The notes under the pieces are model-generated. The model did not search any database and was not told where the DNA came from. It saw only the letters and a list, made by a program, of their open reading frames with translations. A stretch of DNA of 64,000 nt from Gibbula magus (lineage: Eukaryota > Mollusca > Gastropoda > Trochida > Trochidae). Shown here piece after piece: positions 40,771-53,032 of this stretch (position 1 is the stretch's first letter; every line of letters starts with the position of its first letter). The translations under genes were made by a program, and so were the position numbers. The stretch is from the NCBI GenBank assembly GCA_936450465.1, contig OW388302.1, positions 55,928,959 to 55,992,958 on the forward strand, in the 5' to 3' direction.

Positions 40771-42870
40771 CGCTGGGGGTACGGCAGTGCTTATTACCAG
40801 TGATAGTAGGGCCTTGCTAAAATTAGCACTCTTGAACACGACAGCACTGCTCTAGATGCGTGCCACAGACATGTTTTACAAACAGATCGCGAAATTATAT
40901 ATCAGTGTCTTGAAACAACTTTATAGTGAAACAAGCTTTAAAGAAAGACATTTTGATAGGTTTGACTGTTGTGATTTCATTGCTTAAATAGCCTATTTGA
41001 ATGAATATCTAAGAAATAGAAATAGAAATATATACATGCAGATGATAATGATTTCTCAAAGGAGCAGTCAGTTTATGCAATAATATATCATATGTTTTGT
41101 TATCAATTTGACACTCTGTCAGGCTTTAACCAGTAAGGCTGTATTCTAAATCCTAGCGATAATTTGCAAGTGATAATATTTGCCATCTTTTCAAGTACAA
41201 CATGGATTCTAAAAAATGCATGTTACCTGCAATGCATTCTCCAATTCACCATACGCCAATTCTAGAGTGAGCACTAACGACCGGCTGTCGCCGGTCAATA
41301 ATTCATATGACTTCTTCTCATAATATGGTATTATTTCTGTTTAGCTGGACTGTTGGGTGCACTTGATGACAAACATGCGGCGATCCACTATGTTTACTCA
41401 GTCAACAATGTAATGTTTAACTATGTTCAGCTGGCCTCGCATCCAGGCTAGCCCTCACATATACCTGGGATGCCCTTTCAGAGACAACTTGCTTTGCGTT
41501 TTCACAGTCTGTTTTAGCTTTGTAAAACACATGCGAAAATGATTTTTAGACATTAGTTTTCTAAAATCTCCCCCTGAAAATAAATGTTGTTCTTATTCCA
41601 TACATCTCTCATTTATTATACAGGTAATTTGTTCAGTTATTTAAAATGTTGTAAAAGAAAATCACATATAGCTAACATATATAATATATAGCTGGAATGT
41701 CAACACTTTGAATAAATTGGGATTTCAATGGAGTAACTACATAAAACGTGTTAATATTGTGTCAATCTGTTGATTGTCTTATTTAGGAAAAAAAAACTTA
41801 ATTATCATGAGCTTTCTTTTCACACTCCTTCACTTATTAAATATTCAATCTGAAATAAAAGACTTACACTCAGTCTATGCTATTCTAGAGTTGTAGCGGA
41901 AATTTGCCTCTCTGTTGACCACTTATTTCCTGCGTTAGGGATGACCTTAGTGGATCTTTTCCCCTGTTCTGCCCAGGAGAGAGGGGAGCGTTAATCCTCA
42001 ACATACAGGACAAGCTTTGAATAAACAAACAGAGGCTCTCGGGCGCGTGTCAGCTGTCTAGTGTGTGTTAATGTTTGAATGAACTTTAGAAAGCTAGAAT
42101 ACCTAGGAGGCCCTTCAAGATAATTTGGCTGACAACTTGCTTTGCGTATTCACAGTCTGTTTTAGCTTTCTAAATGACATATGTATATCAAAGCAAGTTT
42201 ACCTAGACTTAATTCACTTTGTATTTGTTTTATTTGTATAAGATCTACCGCTGCTTGAGTAGTGTTCCGTAGGTAAAATGATCTTTGGATTGTAAAAAGG
42301 ATAAACAAAATAATAAAAGAGAGATTCATTCTTTCATTCATCATAATAAAAATTATATCTTTATAACCAAATGACAGAAAAAATGAATATGAAATTATGA
42401 AATAAGAACTGTAATTCAATATAAAAAAAAAGTTTAGGTAAAACATCTAGATAGCTTTAGCATTGATGTGGCTGTATACAGTTAGCAGGAAAATCTCTTA
42501 GCTGTATACTTGAGTAAACTACTGGTCTCTGGCCAATAAAACTGGTGCTGAAATTGATGTCATGATCTATTTTTAGGTGACCTATTATATGTTGCTGAGG
42601 CTGTTATGATCATAATTAAGGCAAGTGACCTATTTTCTATTGTAAACCCCCTATTTTCTTGAAATACCAGTTTAAAACAGCTTTCAGATTTAGTATAAAT
42701 AACCTTGAAATTTTAATGTTACTTAAATCCTTTCTTCATTGCCATTGAAAAAGGTATGATCCAGCCAACAGTTAACCTCAGGCCGATTATTGAAAGACAT
42801 CTTATCTAAGAAAAAGTAAGTAATTATTTTTTTTTATGTTTTATCCAAAGGGACCATTGTTCTTTTTTTA
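40771..42870. other. non-coding, AT-rich, start of the triplicated region
   Basis: No gene seen. gaccggctgtcgccggtc at 41280-41297 is a perfect short hairpin. agcttt...gacaacttgctttgcgt repeats at 41480-41520 and 42130-42170. From about 42300 the sequence aligns loosely with 45350-46580, the older duplication of the small-gene array. Confidence 0.4.
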
Positions 42871-44075
42871 CTTTTAAACTCATCAGGCCTAAAAGGCAGG
42901 ATGGGCTTATAGGCATGGCATGGCATGGAGTCCGGCGTATGTAAACTTTTCGCTTTTTCGACTTCTTCTCCAGAACCAATTACTCTAGAGAGCTGAAATT
43001 TTATGTGCAGACTCCTTGGCCAATGGGGATTCTAAATTGTAGATTTCGTGACCCCGTGACCCCAAATGGGGTCACAGGGGTCACATCCTTAAAAACCTAT
43101 TTTCATCTTCTCCAGTTCCAAAAGGTCTAGAGAGCTGAAAAGTTTTGTGCAGGCTCCTTGGCCAATGGGGATTCTAAATTGTAGATTTCGTGACCCCCAA
43201 GACCCCAAATGGGGTCACAGGGGTCACATCTTTAAAAACCTATTTTCATCTTCTCCAGTTTCAAAAGGTCTAGAGAGCTGAAAAGTTGTGTGCAGACTCC
43301 TTGGGTAATGGGGATTCTAAATTGTAGATTTCGTGACCCCGTGACCTCAAATGGGGTCTCAGGAGTCACATCCTTAAAAACCTATTTTCATCTTCTTCTC
43401 CAGTTCCAAAAGGTCTAGAGAGCTGAAAAGTTGTGTGCAGACTCCTTGGCCAATGGGGATTCTAAATTGTAGATTTCGTGACCCCATGACCCCAAATGGG
43501 GTCACAGGGGTCACATCCTTAAAAACCTATTTTCATCTTCTTCTCCAGTTCCAAAAGGTCTAGAGAGCTTAAAAGTTGTGTGCAGACTCCTTGACCAATG
43601 GGGATTCTAAATTGTAGATTTCGTGACCCCATGACCCCATGACCCCAAATGGGGTTACAGGGGTCACATCCTTAGAAACCTATTATCATCTTCTTCTCAA
43701 GTTCAAAAAGGTCTAGAGAGCTGAAAAGTTGTGTGCATACTCCTTGGCCAATGGGGATTCTAAATTGTAGATTTCGTGACACCGTGACCCCAAATGGGGT
43801 CACAGGGGTCACATCCTTAAAAACCTATTTTCATCTTCTCCTCCAGTTCCAAAAGGTCTAGAGAGCTGAAAAGTTGTGTAGAGACTCTTTGGTCAAAGGT
43901 GATTCTTAATTGTAGGATTGGTGACCCTGTGACTCCAAATACAGGTCACAGGGGTCATGATCTAAAAACCTATTTTTTGCTTGTTAACAATGTATTACTT
44001 GAGATAACTTAGATATTCAACCTTAGATAATAAATCAAACCCTGATGAGCTACAGAGCCCATGGCTCTATTTTGT
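42871..44075 (-). repeat. reverse copy of the 145-bp-array element
   Basis: Ends aactcatcaggcct...aggcaggatgggctt and gatgagctacagagcccatggctct match the plus copy at 23513. Seven to eight units of 142-148 bp (ctaaattgtagatttcgtgacc) with more indels than the plus copy. (ACGG)n is almost lost. Confidence 0.9.
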
Positions 44076-44122
44076 TTTATTTGAAAGTGCCCTTTTCTTT
44101 TTTTTTTGGTTTAGAGTGACCA

Positions 44123-45167
44123 TTAATTGGGTCTACCCCAGAGGTATTCCATTCTGAAATGTACAGAAAAAATAATACTTAAAACATATGATGATATATG
44201 TAATACACTATTTCAATCTATTACTATATTTGACAATTTAATTTTTGAGATAATCAATGACTTTAAACCAAGTGTGAAAAGTATGTTTATAACACAACAA
44301 CAAAACCTCAGATATTTACTTACACAATAAGGAGGTTCTCCTTGAGGCTGGCTACCTCCTCCTTTAGTTTATTCACCTCCGCCTTTAATGTATTCACCTC
44401 CTCCTGAATAGGGGTGACAAAGGGGGCTGGTTGGGACATCAATATAGTCCTATAAGCAAAACAGTTGTGACATAGGTAAAATACTCTGTATTTCCACATG
44501 ACATCAAATGTATTATAGACAGTTAAGAGAAAACAACTTACAAAGGCGATAGAGGTCTGTATTGTTGTACAGGGGGGGTTACTGTTGTAGCTGCTAATGC
44601 AGTGGGTGGGGCTGGAGCCTCTGATGCTGATACAGCTGATGACACAGCTTGCTAAACAAAACAAAAAAAACAATTACATATTTTCATAAAGTTTCAGTCC
44701 TTTTTTAAACATTTTTAATTAGTTCAGTAATAAAACAATGAAAACACTTATTATAATTTTGTAAAACAATTAATAAAAAAGGGAAAACATAAATGTATTA
44801 CTTACCGTTTCTAGGTTTTCCAAAAACCTTATCAGCTCCAATTCATCCCTGTAACCAATACATGGGGTATATGTAACAGTAACAGTTAACACTATATGTA
44901 AAATATGACTTTGTAAAAAAATCTTACAATTCTTATTATAATAAATATGATAAGGTTTTACACACATTTCCTTTACAATCCTCATGAAATCCTTTGATAA
45001 TACTTTAATTAACAAATACTGATAAAATAACTTACACATCCAGGAACCCATCCATGGCATTTTCATTACTGAAAAAAAAATAAAGTCATGGTAAGGAATA
45101 TTAACATATGTGTAGGATAATGCAAGAAATTTTGCAATTATACAAGGTATACTCACAAGTTGTTCAT
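44123..45167 (-). CDS. novel spliced small gene, copy A (117 aa model)
   Basis: Six minus-strand coding exons join in frame with GT/AG borders: 45157-45167 (ATG start; its exon continues upstream to an acceptor at about 45180), 45036-45068, 44806-44848, 44542-44651, 44324-44449, 44123-44153 (stop). All intron donors are GTAAGT or GTGAGT. The model has an acidic N-terminus (MDGFLDVDELELIRFLENLE), an Ala/Pro/Thr-rich exon ending RPLSPLTI, a conserved PAPFVTPIQEE and a Glu/Lys/Leu coiled coil (VNTLKAEVNKLKEEVASLKE), ending WGRPN. An AATAAA (minus) lies near 44085. Exon phases agree across every junction, which chance would rarely give. No signal peptide or membrane segment. No family recognised; a dimerising regulatory protein is one guess. 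Confidence 0.65.
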
Positions 45168-45182
45168 ATTTTCTGGGGACTG

Positions 45183-46820
45183 TTAAAGAAGATGGTTTGC
45201 TGTATGTGGTTTGTCAAAGGAGACTAAAACATTATCCTAATTAAGGGTGTATTTTGTATCTCAATGCGCATCAGTCAACATGTCACAATGTACCCAAACC
45301 TACCCTTACATTTTAATCTTTAATTTTCTTTTGTATATATGTTGTAATCATTTAAAAGAAATAATAAAAGAGATTCATTCATTCATTCATTCATTTAAAA
45401 AACATATCTTTATAACATAAATTATTTTATGAAATTATGACCTTAAGTCATAAGAATTTCAATTCAATATCAAATTTCAGGTAAACAACTAGATAGCGTA
45501 AACAATTTATATGACTATTGGTGTCCATATGATATGTTGATTTCTACATAGTAACAAACACGTTTCTTCATGCTTGAGGGCATAACTGCATGACCAGTAC
45601 AGGTTTGAGAATGTCTCATAAACGCTTGAGCGAACCCATGGCTTTTAAGAGAATAACCTTGGGCTAGCAGTGGATTGTTAACTGATAAAGTTGGACACTG
45701 GACTTTCTTCGTCTTAAGCTGTTCATGCTTGAGTGAACTTTAGACAGGTTTATGATAAAGTACATGTACCAGTTCTCTTAGTTAAGCAAAACATGACTGT
45801 TTTATTCTGTGTATAATTCATTTTTACTATTGAAAGTACACAAATCTATGATACAGTTTTATAGGCATTTTTACCAATGTAATATTTTACCCCATTGTAT
45901 TTTTTAGTAACCAGTAAATATAAATATGCAACTTTTATTTTAAATATACATGCTTTAATAATTTATAATGTCTCATAGGGGCTATTGCAGATGGACAGTG
46001 TTACCAACTGTATTTTGTATGTATTTATTGTTTTATTGTAAACTGAATGACACTTGAATAAAAGTTAATTTGTGCAGTTTAATTTTTTTTGTGAACAATA
46101 AATAAAAAAACGAATTACTAACAGCTTCCAACTGCTTTGTTGGAATAAATTTTAATAGATAATTTGTTTATGAGTCATGACCATTTATTAAGCAAGTGGG
46201 AAGAAAAAAGTTCAGTCATAATGTATGAAAACAAGTAAAGCAACTAACCCATTTTGAAAACATAATACTTTCAAGTGATCTAATTTGTTTATTATTTCAC
46301 AGATGCGGTAATGATGTCATAATCTATTTTTAGGTGATGTCATATCTGTTGACTCAACTGAATTAAGGACCTAATTCGGTCAATTGACCCAATTGTTATT
46401 GTATACCCACATACTTGTTTGAAAACCAGTTTAAACCAGTTTTTAGATTTAGTATAAATAATCTTGAAAATATAATATGACTTAACTCCTTTATTCATTG
46501 CCATTGAAAAAGGTGTGACCCAGCAGAATCTCAGATGATTATTATCTAAGAAAATGTAAGTAATTATTTTATTATCATGAAAATACTTTTAAAATGTTTT
46601 AACCAAAGGACCATTGTTCTTTAAAGAAAATTTTTTTGTGATTCACTTGATAACACGATGACAAATGCAGTGTTTTCAGTCTTTTGATGACAGCAAGGAG
46701 TTACAAGCAACCATTAAAATTGAATCGATAAATCAATTGAAAATCGACTTAAAAAATAATAGTTATTTAGGCTCCATATTTTATTTGACTGCCCGTATTT
46801 AAAAAAAAAAATTAACTTTC
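45183..46820. other. spacer between gene copies A and B
   Basis: AT-rich, no coding exon identified. 45340-46580 aligns loosely with 42300-42830 (agattcattcattcattc, gtcataatctatttttaggtga, attgccattgaaaaaggt, aagtaagtaatta), showing an old duplication of the whole unit. Confidence 0.5.
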
Positions 46821-46859
46821 ATTTATTTGATCCAGGTTAAAACCTGGGATCAGGAACAG

Positions 46860-48951
46860 CTACTCGATTCTGAAATGAACAAAAACGCAAACATAAGCTT
46901 CAGTATAGGATATTATGTAAAATAAACTAATTATTCTGATAATTTTCATATTGAGATGAGATGTAGCTAAGCAAAAATAAATATTTATATGTGACAACAT
47001 AATAATAAAGAATTACATACGTACATGAAATCGAGCTGTTCCCTCATCAGGGTAACCTGTCTTTGGAGATTTTCTATCTCCTGTTGGATAGGCATAATGA
47101 ATGGGGCTGGCCTAGTCATTGCGACCGTCCTATAAATAAAAAAATCAAAATAGGTAAATACTAGTATTTTTACACATGACATCAAGTGCATTATAGTCAG
47201 TTAAGAGAAAAACATCAACTTACAGTGGTGAGACGGGTCTACAGGGAGGAGTTTGTTGCTGTGCCTGTTGTTGTGGTTGCTGAATGTCAGGTTGTTGCTG
47301 TTGTGGTTGATGAACGTCAGGCTGTTGTTGTGGTTGCTGCTGCTGATGTATCTGCTGCTGCTGCTATAAAACATGAGAACAATTTAGTAATTCATAAACC
47401 TTCAGGTCTTTTTTTAAATGTCTTTCGTTTGTTTCTTAATTAGTTCAGCAGGGAAAATAAACCCTAGTTGTTTCAACTGTGAACACAATAAAAGAAATTG
47501 TATAAATACTTGCATTTCCTCTAAGAACTGGGTGATTTCTTGATCAACCCTGTAAGCAATACATAGGGTGAAAGTAACAGTTAACACAATATGAAGAAAA
47601 TTACATTGTAAAAACAATCTTACTAATTATGATAAGGATTTTTACAAACATTCCTTTACATTGCTCATGTAATTTTATGTTCATTAACAAGTATTATAGT
47701 CATAGCATTACGACCTCTGGAAAAAATGAATGCAAATGTCATATTGACACACATAGAAAATGTCATGAAAAGTCATCAAACCCTACTGTTAAATGACAGT
47801 TTTGATATAGACATTGGCATGATTGATATGCCCAAGGTGTGAACTCGTTGCATTGGTATAATGAAGTTTATTCACCATTCTAACAGTGGAAGAAGCTGTA
47901 ATGTCTATTCTCGTTGATTATGCTTACACGTGACAAAAGGTACTTTTAATCAAACTGTCGAATTCAAAAGATCATTGATATGACTTTGGCAAGAAATTTA
48001 GCGTCAGTTAATTCGTTTTAGTACCATAACAAAAGAAATAATCTCACCTTTTTTACCTCAACATTTGTGGACTTATTCATTTTTGAAATGCACAATAAAA
48101 CAATTGAATTTTGGATTAATATTTCGGGGTATTAGAAAAACAGGCGAAATGGATAATTGTGGGATTAATTTTAAGATATAACATATGAACTGAGTTATCA
48201 CGTATAACTATTCATTGGATTCATGCAACAGACATCATATGGACATCTTTAGAAAATATTTAAATCCATCCTGAAACTCACCATCGGAATTTAACATTTC
48301 TACTATATCCGGCGATGCCATTACATGGAAGGTTTCTCCGTCGATTGTTATTTCGATCAAAAAACTGGAAAGAGAAAAGATAATTAAGGATTAAGGTTGA
48401 CACAGAAATTTCAAATCTGAAATATTTCATTGTTCTTTTGCAAACGATTATTTCATAAAGTACTCACGGAAATAGAAATAAAATGCTTTTTGGCATTTAT
48501 TCTGTAATTTGGAATACACTGAAAATTTGAATGCTAAATATTCACTGGCAATCGTTTTTCCCAACTTTTGTTTAAGACAGTTTTGGTAACATTCCCGGAA
48601 AAAGAAGTGTTTACAGGAGAGAAAAACATGTCATTTTAACGCGTTGAAATATTGTCAATGTCAAAATGTACGTATCTGATGCAAGATAGTATGTATATGA
48701 GCTATAACCTCAATACAAACACAAATATTCAACAATTTTGTAAGATTCTTTATCAATGCTATGCCATTGGTTAGTCAATAGTTATGTTAAGTTTAAACTT
48801 TGTAATCTAGTAAAAAAAAAGTGAAATGTGGTGACAACTCTGCCTTCAATCAATGTAATATTAAACACTAATTTCTCAATAGATATACAAAACAAACAAA
48901 ATGTCAATTTTTATAATTGCAAACTCACTTGTCCAGCTCATTTGACGCCAT
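46860..48951 (-). pseudogene. novel small gene, copy B (splice donor damaged)
   Basis: Minus-strand exons: 48929-48951 (ATG), 48282-48364, 47514-47549, 47224-47363 (polyglutamine), 47025-47129, 46860-46869 (stop), with AATAAA at 46822-46827. Against copy C, 7 bp are missing at the 3' edge of the third exon, removing the GTAAGT donor and leaving GCAAGT. A GC donor could be used, but the exon would then be 36 instead of 43 nt and shift the frame downstream. So this copy is either dead or makes a different product. Other details as for copy C. Confidence 0.5.
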
Positions 48952-49074
48952 CTTGGTTAGTGTTCACACCCGCTCACTCCTCGTCTGACGGGGAGTAAAC
49001 TCGTGATACCCGTGTTGGACGCTCGTGTTCTGCCCGAGACGTTTTTTAGGAACGTGCGCAACACGTGTTCCCGA

Positions 49075-49560
49075 TGTTTTCTAATCGAACGCAACCAATG
49101 GTGCCAGTCTGTCAGCATTTAAAGCGTGGACCTCAAAAACAGCTTTTAGATCAGCTTGAAAATCAACTGTCAAACACTTGCCCCTAGGAAGAGATCTGTA
49201 CTTGTATGTGTCTGGATTTTCCGCATACCCACACCATTTTTACATGCCCAGGTCATGATTACCAAATACATGGGGAATGATTTATCTCAGTCCTTTTCTA
49301 ACTGCATCTTCATTGTTCTTGTTTTGGGCTAAAGCATAGGAGTAGCATTTCTTCAAGAAAGTGATCACCTTTGTGGAGAGATTTAAGTTGGTAGAGTGGG
49401 CTGGTTAGTGATTTTTGTGCATGATTAATGTCAGTCCATTTGACATTATCAGGATCAAACTTGTTTCTAATGTATGATAAGGTGTTTGACTCGTCATCCA
49501 TTACGATGCATTTCACTGCTGATTTGTTACTGCATGTTTATGTAAGAAGTTCAAGACCTG
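49075..49560 (-). pseudogene. transposase-like pseudogene, copy B
   Basis: Same content as 52425-52990 but with an extra TAA (acataaacatgc) and a one-base loss (acgaagcag), so it is further decayed. Reads VKCIVMDDESNTLSYIR, VKWTDINHAQKSL and, beyond stops, KWCGYAENPDTYKYRSLPRG. Confidence 0.6.
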
Positions 49561-49677
49561 ATATGAAAAACCATGGGTGGATACGAAGCAGAAACTATAA
49601 TAATTAAAACTCGCGTTTCTTTTGCTGTTAAGTATATTTTTAATTTTACTCGCCACTGCTATTATATATACTCACTA

Positions 49678-50100
49678 TTTAGCAGCTCCGACTAAGTTGG
49701 AGCTGCTATCAGTTTTTGCGCAGTTTCCATCGCCGTCGCCCGCGCGTTTTGTATTTGCTATCACTCTTTTCCTAGAAGGTTTTTAGAACTCCTATACATA
49801 ACTTCTTACTTATGCCCCTGGGGAATTATTTTGACATGTTCATATTCAAGGTCAAAGGTCAAGGTCACAAGTTCTGAAATTGCTAAAAAAAAATCCTTGT
49901 AAACATGATAACTTCAAACTTTTGTTTGTGCTATTAGGCTCTTATTTGGTATATTTGAACTATGGAGAAATACCAAGATTTGAAAACGTTTTCGCTAAAA
50001 TCTGTCAAAAGGTCAAGGTCACAGTGAGGTAAAAACTTAGGCATGCTTTTGTGAATATGCCTTATTTTACATATGAACACTTTGAGTCATTGCATGTTGT
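49678..50100 (+). repeat. GCAGCTCCGAC-hairpin repeat, duplicated copy 1
   Basis: Starts gcagctccgac-taa-gttggagctgc, then tatcagtttttgcgcag, and contains aaggtcaaaggtcaaggtcac at 49848-49868. It is cut at 50098 by the duplication junction, so its far end is missing here. Confidence 0.85.
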
Positions 50101-50196
50101 TATTTGGGCTCCATATTTTATTTGACTGCCCGTATTTAAAAAAAAAAAATAACTTTCATTTATTTGATCCAGGTTAAAACCTGGGATCAGGAACAG

Positions 50197-52301
50197 CTAC
50201 TCGATTCTGAAATGAACAAAAACGCAAACATAAGCTTCAGTATAGGATATTATGTAAAATAAACTAATTATTCTGATAATTTTCATATTGAGATGAGATG
50301 TAGCTAAGCAAAAATAAATATTTATATGTGACAACATAATAATAAAGAATTACATACGTACATGAAATCGAGCTGTTCCCTCATCAGGGTAACCTGTCTT
50401 TGGAGATTTTCTATCTCCTGTTGGATAGGCATAATGAATGGGGCTGGCCTAGTCATTGCGACCGTCCTATAAATAAAAAAATCAAAATAGGTAAATACTA
50501 GTATTTTTACACATGACATCAAGTGCATTATAGTCAGTTAAGAGAAAAACATCAACTTACAGTGGTGAGACGGGTCTACAGGGAGGAGTTTGTTGCTGTG
50601 CCTGTTGTTGTGGTTGCTGAATGTCAGGTTGTTGCTGTTGTGGTTGATGAACGTCAGGCTGTTGTTGTGGTTGCTGCTGCTGATGTATCTGCTGCTGCTG
50701 CTATAAAACATGAGAACAATTTAGTAATTCATAAACCTTCAGGTCTTTTTTTAAATGTCTTTCGTTTGTTTCTTAATTAGTTCAGCAGGGAAAATAAACC
50801 CTAGTTGTTTCAACTGTGAACACAATAAAAGAAATTGTATAAATACTTACAACATCCATTTCCTCTAAGAACTGGGTGATTTCTTGATCAACCCTGTAAG
50901 CAATACATAGGGTGAAAGTAACAGTTAACACAATATGAAGAAAATTACATTGTAAAAACAATCTTACTAATTATGATAAGGATTTTTACAAACATTCCTT
51001 TACATTGCTCATGTAATTTTATGATCATTAACAAGTATTATAGTCATAGCATTACGACCTCTGGGAAAAATGAATGCAAATGTCATATTGACACACATAG
51101 AAAATGTCATGAAAAGTCATCAAACCCTACTGTTAAATGACAGTTTTGATATAGACATTGGCATGATTGATATGCCCAAGGTGTGAACTCGTTGCATTGG
51201 TATAATGAAGTTTATTCACCATTCTAACAGTGGAAGAAGCTGTAATGTCTATTCTCGTTGATTATGCTTACACGTGACAAAAGGTACTTTTAATCAAACT
51301 GTCGAATTCAAAAGATCATTGATATGACTTTGGCAAGAAATTTAGCGTCAGTTAATTCGTTTTAGTACCATAACAAAAGAAATAATCTCACCTTTTTTAC
51401 CTCAACATTTGTGGACTTATTCATTTTTGAAATGCACAATAAAACAATTGAATTTTGGATTAATATTTCGGGGTATTAGAAAAACAGGCGAAATGGATAA
51501 TTGTGGGATTAATTTTAAGATATAACATATGAACTGAGTTATCACGTATAACTATTCATTGGATTCATGCAACAGACATCATATGGACATCTTTAGAAAA
51601 TATTTAAATCCATCCTGAAACTCACCATCGGAATTTAACATTTCTACTATATCCGGCGATGCCATTACATGGAAGGTTTCTCCGTCGATTGTTATTTCGA
51701 TCAAAAAACTGGAAAGAGAAAAGATAATTAAGGATTTAGGTTGACACAGAAATTTCAAATCTGAAATATTTCATTGTTCTTTTGCAAACGATTATTTCAT
51801 AAAGTACTCACGGAAATAGAAATAAAATGCTTTTTGGCATTTATTCTGTAATTTGGAATACACTGAAAATTTGAATGCTAAATATTCACTGGCAATCGTT
51901 TTTCCCAACTTTTGTTTAAGACAGTTTTGGTAACATTCCCGGAAAAAGAAGTGTTTACAGGAGAGAAAAACATGTCATTTTAACGCGTTGAAATATTGTC
52001 AATGTCAAAATGTACGTATCTGATGCAAGATAGTATGTACATGAGCTATAACCTCAATACAAACACAAATATTCAACAATTTTGTAAGATTCTTTATCAA
52101 TGCTATGCCATTGGTTAGTCAATAGTTATGTTAAGTTTAAACTTTGTAATCTAGTAAAAAAAAAGTGAAATGTGGTGACAACTATTCATCTGCCTTCAAT
52201 CAATGTAATATTAAACACTAATTTCTCAATAGATATACAAAACAAACAAAATGTCAATTTTTATAATTGCAAACTCACTTGTCCAGCTCATTTGACGCCA
52301 T
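50197..52301 (-). CDS. novel spliced small gene, copy C (polyQ form)
   Basis: Minus-strand exons with GT/AG borders: 52279-52301 (ATGGCGTCAAATGAG, good start context), 51626-51708, 50851-50893, 50561-50700, 50362-50466, 50197-50206 (stop), AATAAA at 50159-50164. Exons 1-2 give MASNELDNFLIEITIDGETF then HVMASPDIVEML. Exon 3 (VDQEITQFLEEMDV, 43 nt as in copy A) leads into a Gln-rich exon ending RPVSPL and a coiled coil (PAPFIMPIQQEIENLQRQVT, MREQLDF) ending IIE. Phases agree from exon 3 to the end, but exon 2 ends in phase 1 while exon 3 needs phase 2, so an exon is missing from my model or the 5' exons belong elsewhere. Confidence 0.5.
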
Positions 52302-52420
52302 CTTGGTTAGTGTTCACACCCGCTCACTCCTCGTCTGACGGGGAGTAAACTCGTGATACCCGTGTTGGACGCTCGTGTTCTGCCCGAGACGTTTTTTAGG
52401 AACGTGCGCAACACGTGTTC
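52302..52420 (-). promoter_or_regulatory. candidate promoter of copy C
   Basis: A GC-richer patch directly upstream of the ATG (ccaagATGGCG, YY1-like), with cacgtgttcc and cgtctgacgaggagtgag words; no TATA box seen. The identical patch precedes copy B at 48952-49070. It replaces the end of the transposase-like pseudogene. Confidence 0.35.
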
Positions 52421-52424
52421 CCGA

Positions 52425-52990
52425 TGTTGTCTAATCGAACGCAACCAATGGTGCCAGTCTGTCAGCATTTAAAGCGTGGACCTCAAAAAAAGCTTTTAGA
52501 TCAGCTTGAAAATCAACTGTCAAACACTTGCCCCTAGGAAGAGATCTGTACTTGTATGTGTCTGGATTTTCCGCATACCCACACCATTTTTACATGCCCA
52601 GGTCATGATTACCAAATACATGGGGAATGATTTATCTCAGTCCTTTTCTAACTGCATCTTCATTGTTCTTGTTTTGGGCTAAAGCATAGGAGTAGCATTT
52701 CTTCAAGAAAGTGATCACCTTTGTGGAGAGATTTAAGTTGGTAGAGTGGGCTGGTTAGTGATTTTTGTGCATGATTAATGTCAGTCCATTTGACATTATC
52801 AGGATCAAACTTGTTTCTAATGTATGATAAGGTGTTTGACTCGTCATCCATTACGATGCATTTCACTGCTGATTTGTTACTGCATGTTTTTGTAAGAAGT
52901 TCAAGACCTGATATGAAAAACCATGGGTGGATACGCAAGCAGAAACTATAATAATTAAAACTCGCGTTTCTTTTGCTGTTAAGTATATTT
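52425..52990 (-). pseudogene. transposase-like pseudogene, copy C
   Basis: The open part (52660-52908) reads SGLELLTKTCSNKSAVKCIV, MDDESNTLSYIR, VKWTDINHAQKSL and MLLLCFSPKQEQ. After stops, the same family pattern continues: IIPHVFGNHDLG, KWCGYAENPDTYKYRSLPRG and VHALNADRLAPLVAFD. These blocks (MDDdst-x-R, WsDxNHxkKsL, WCGY, LP-x-GK, RLAPL) are those of a transposase-like protein family widespread in cnidarians and molluscs, which I take to be MULE-like. At least three stops make it a pseudogene. Confidence 0.6.
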
Positions 52991-53032
52991 TTAATTTTAC
53001 TCGCCACTGCTATTATATATACTCACTATTTA

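Noticed and set aside
44770..45156. 128-codon minus frame covering copy A introns
   Set aside because: It reads through consensus splice sites and only its exon parts resemble the paralogues.
47186..47443. Plus-strand 85-codon frames at 47186 and 50523 (Val/Ala/Glu-rich)
   Set aside because: They are the antisense of the polyglutamine exon, whose splice sites lie on the minus strand.
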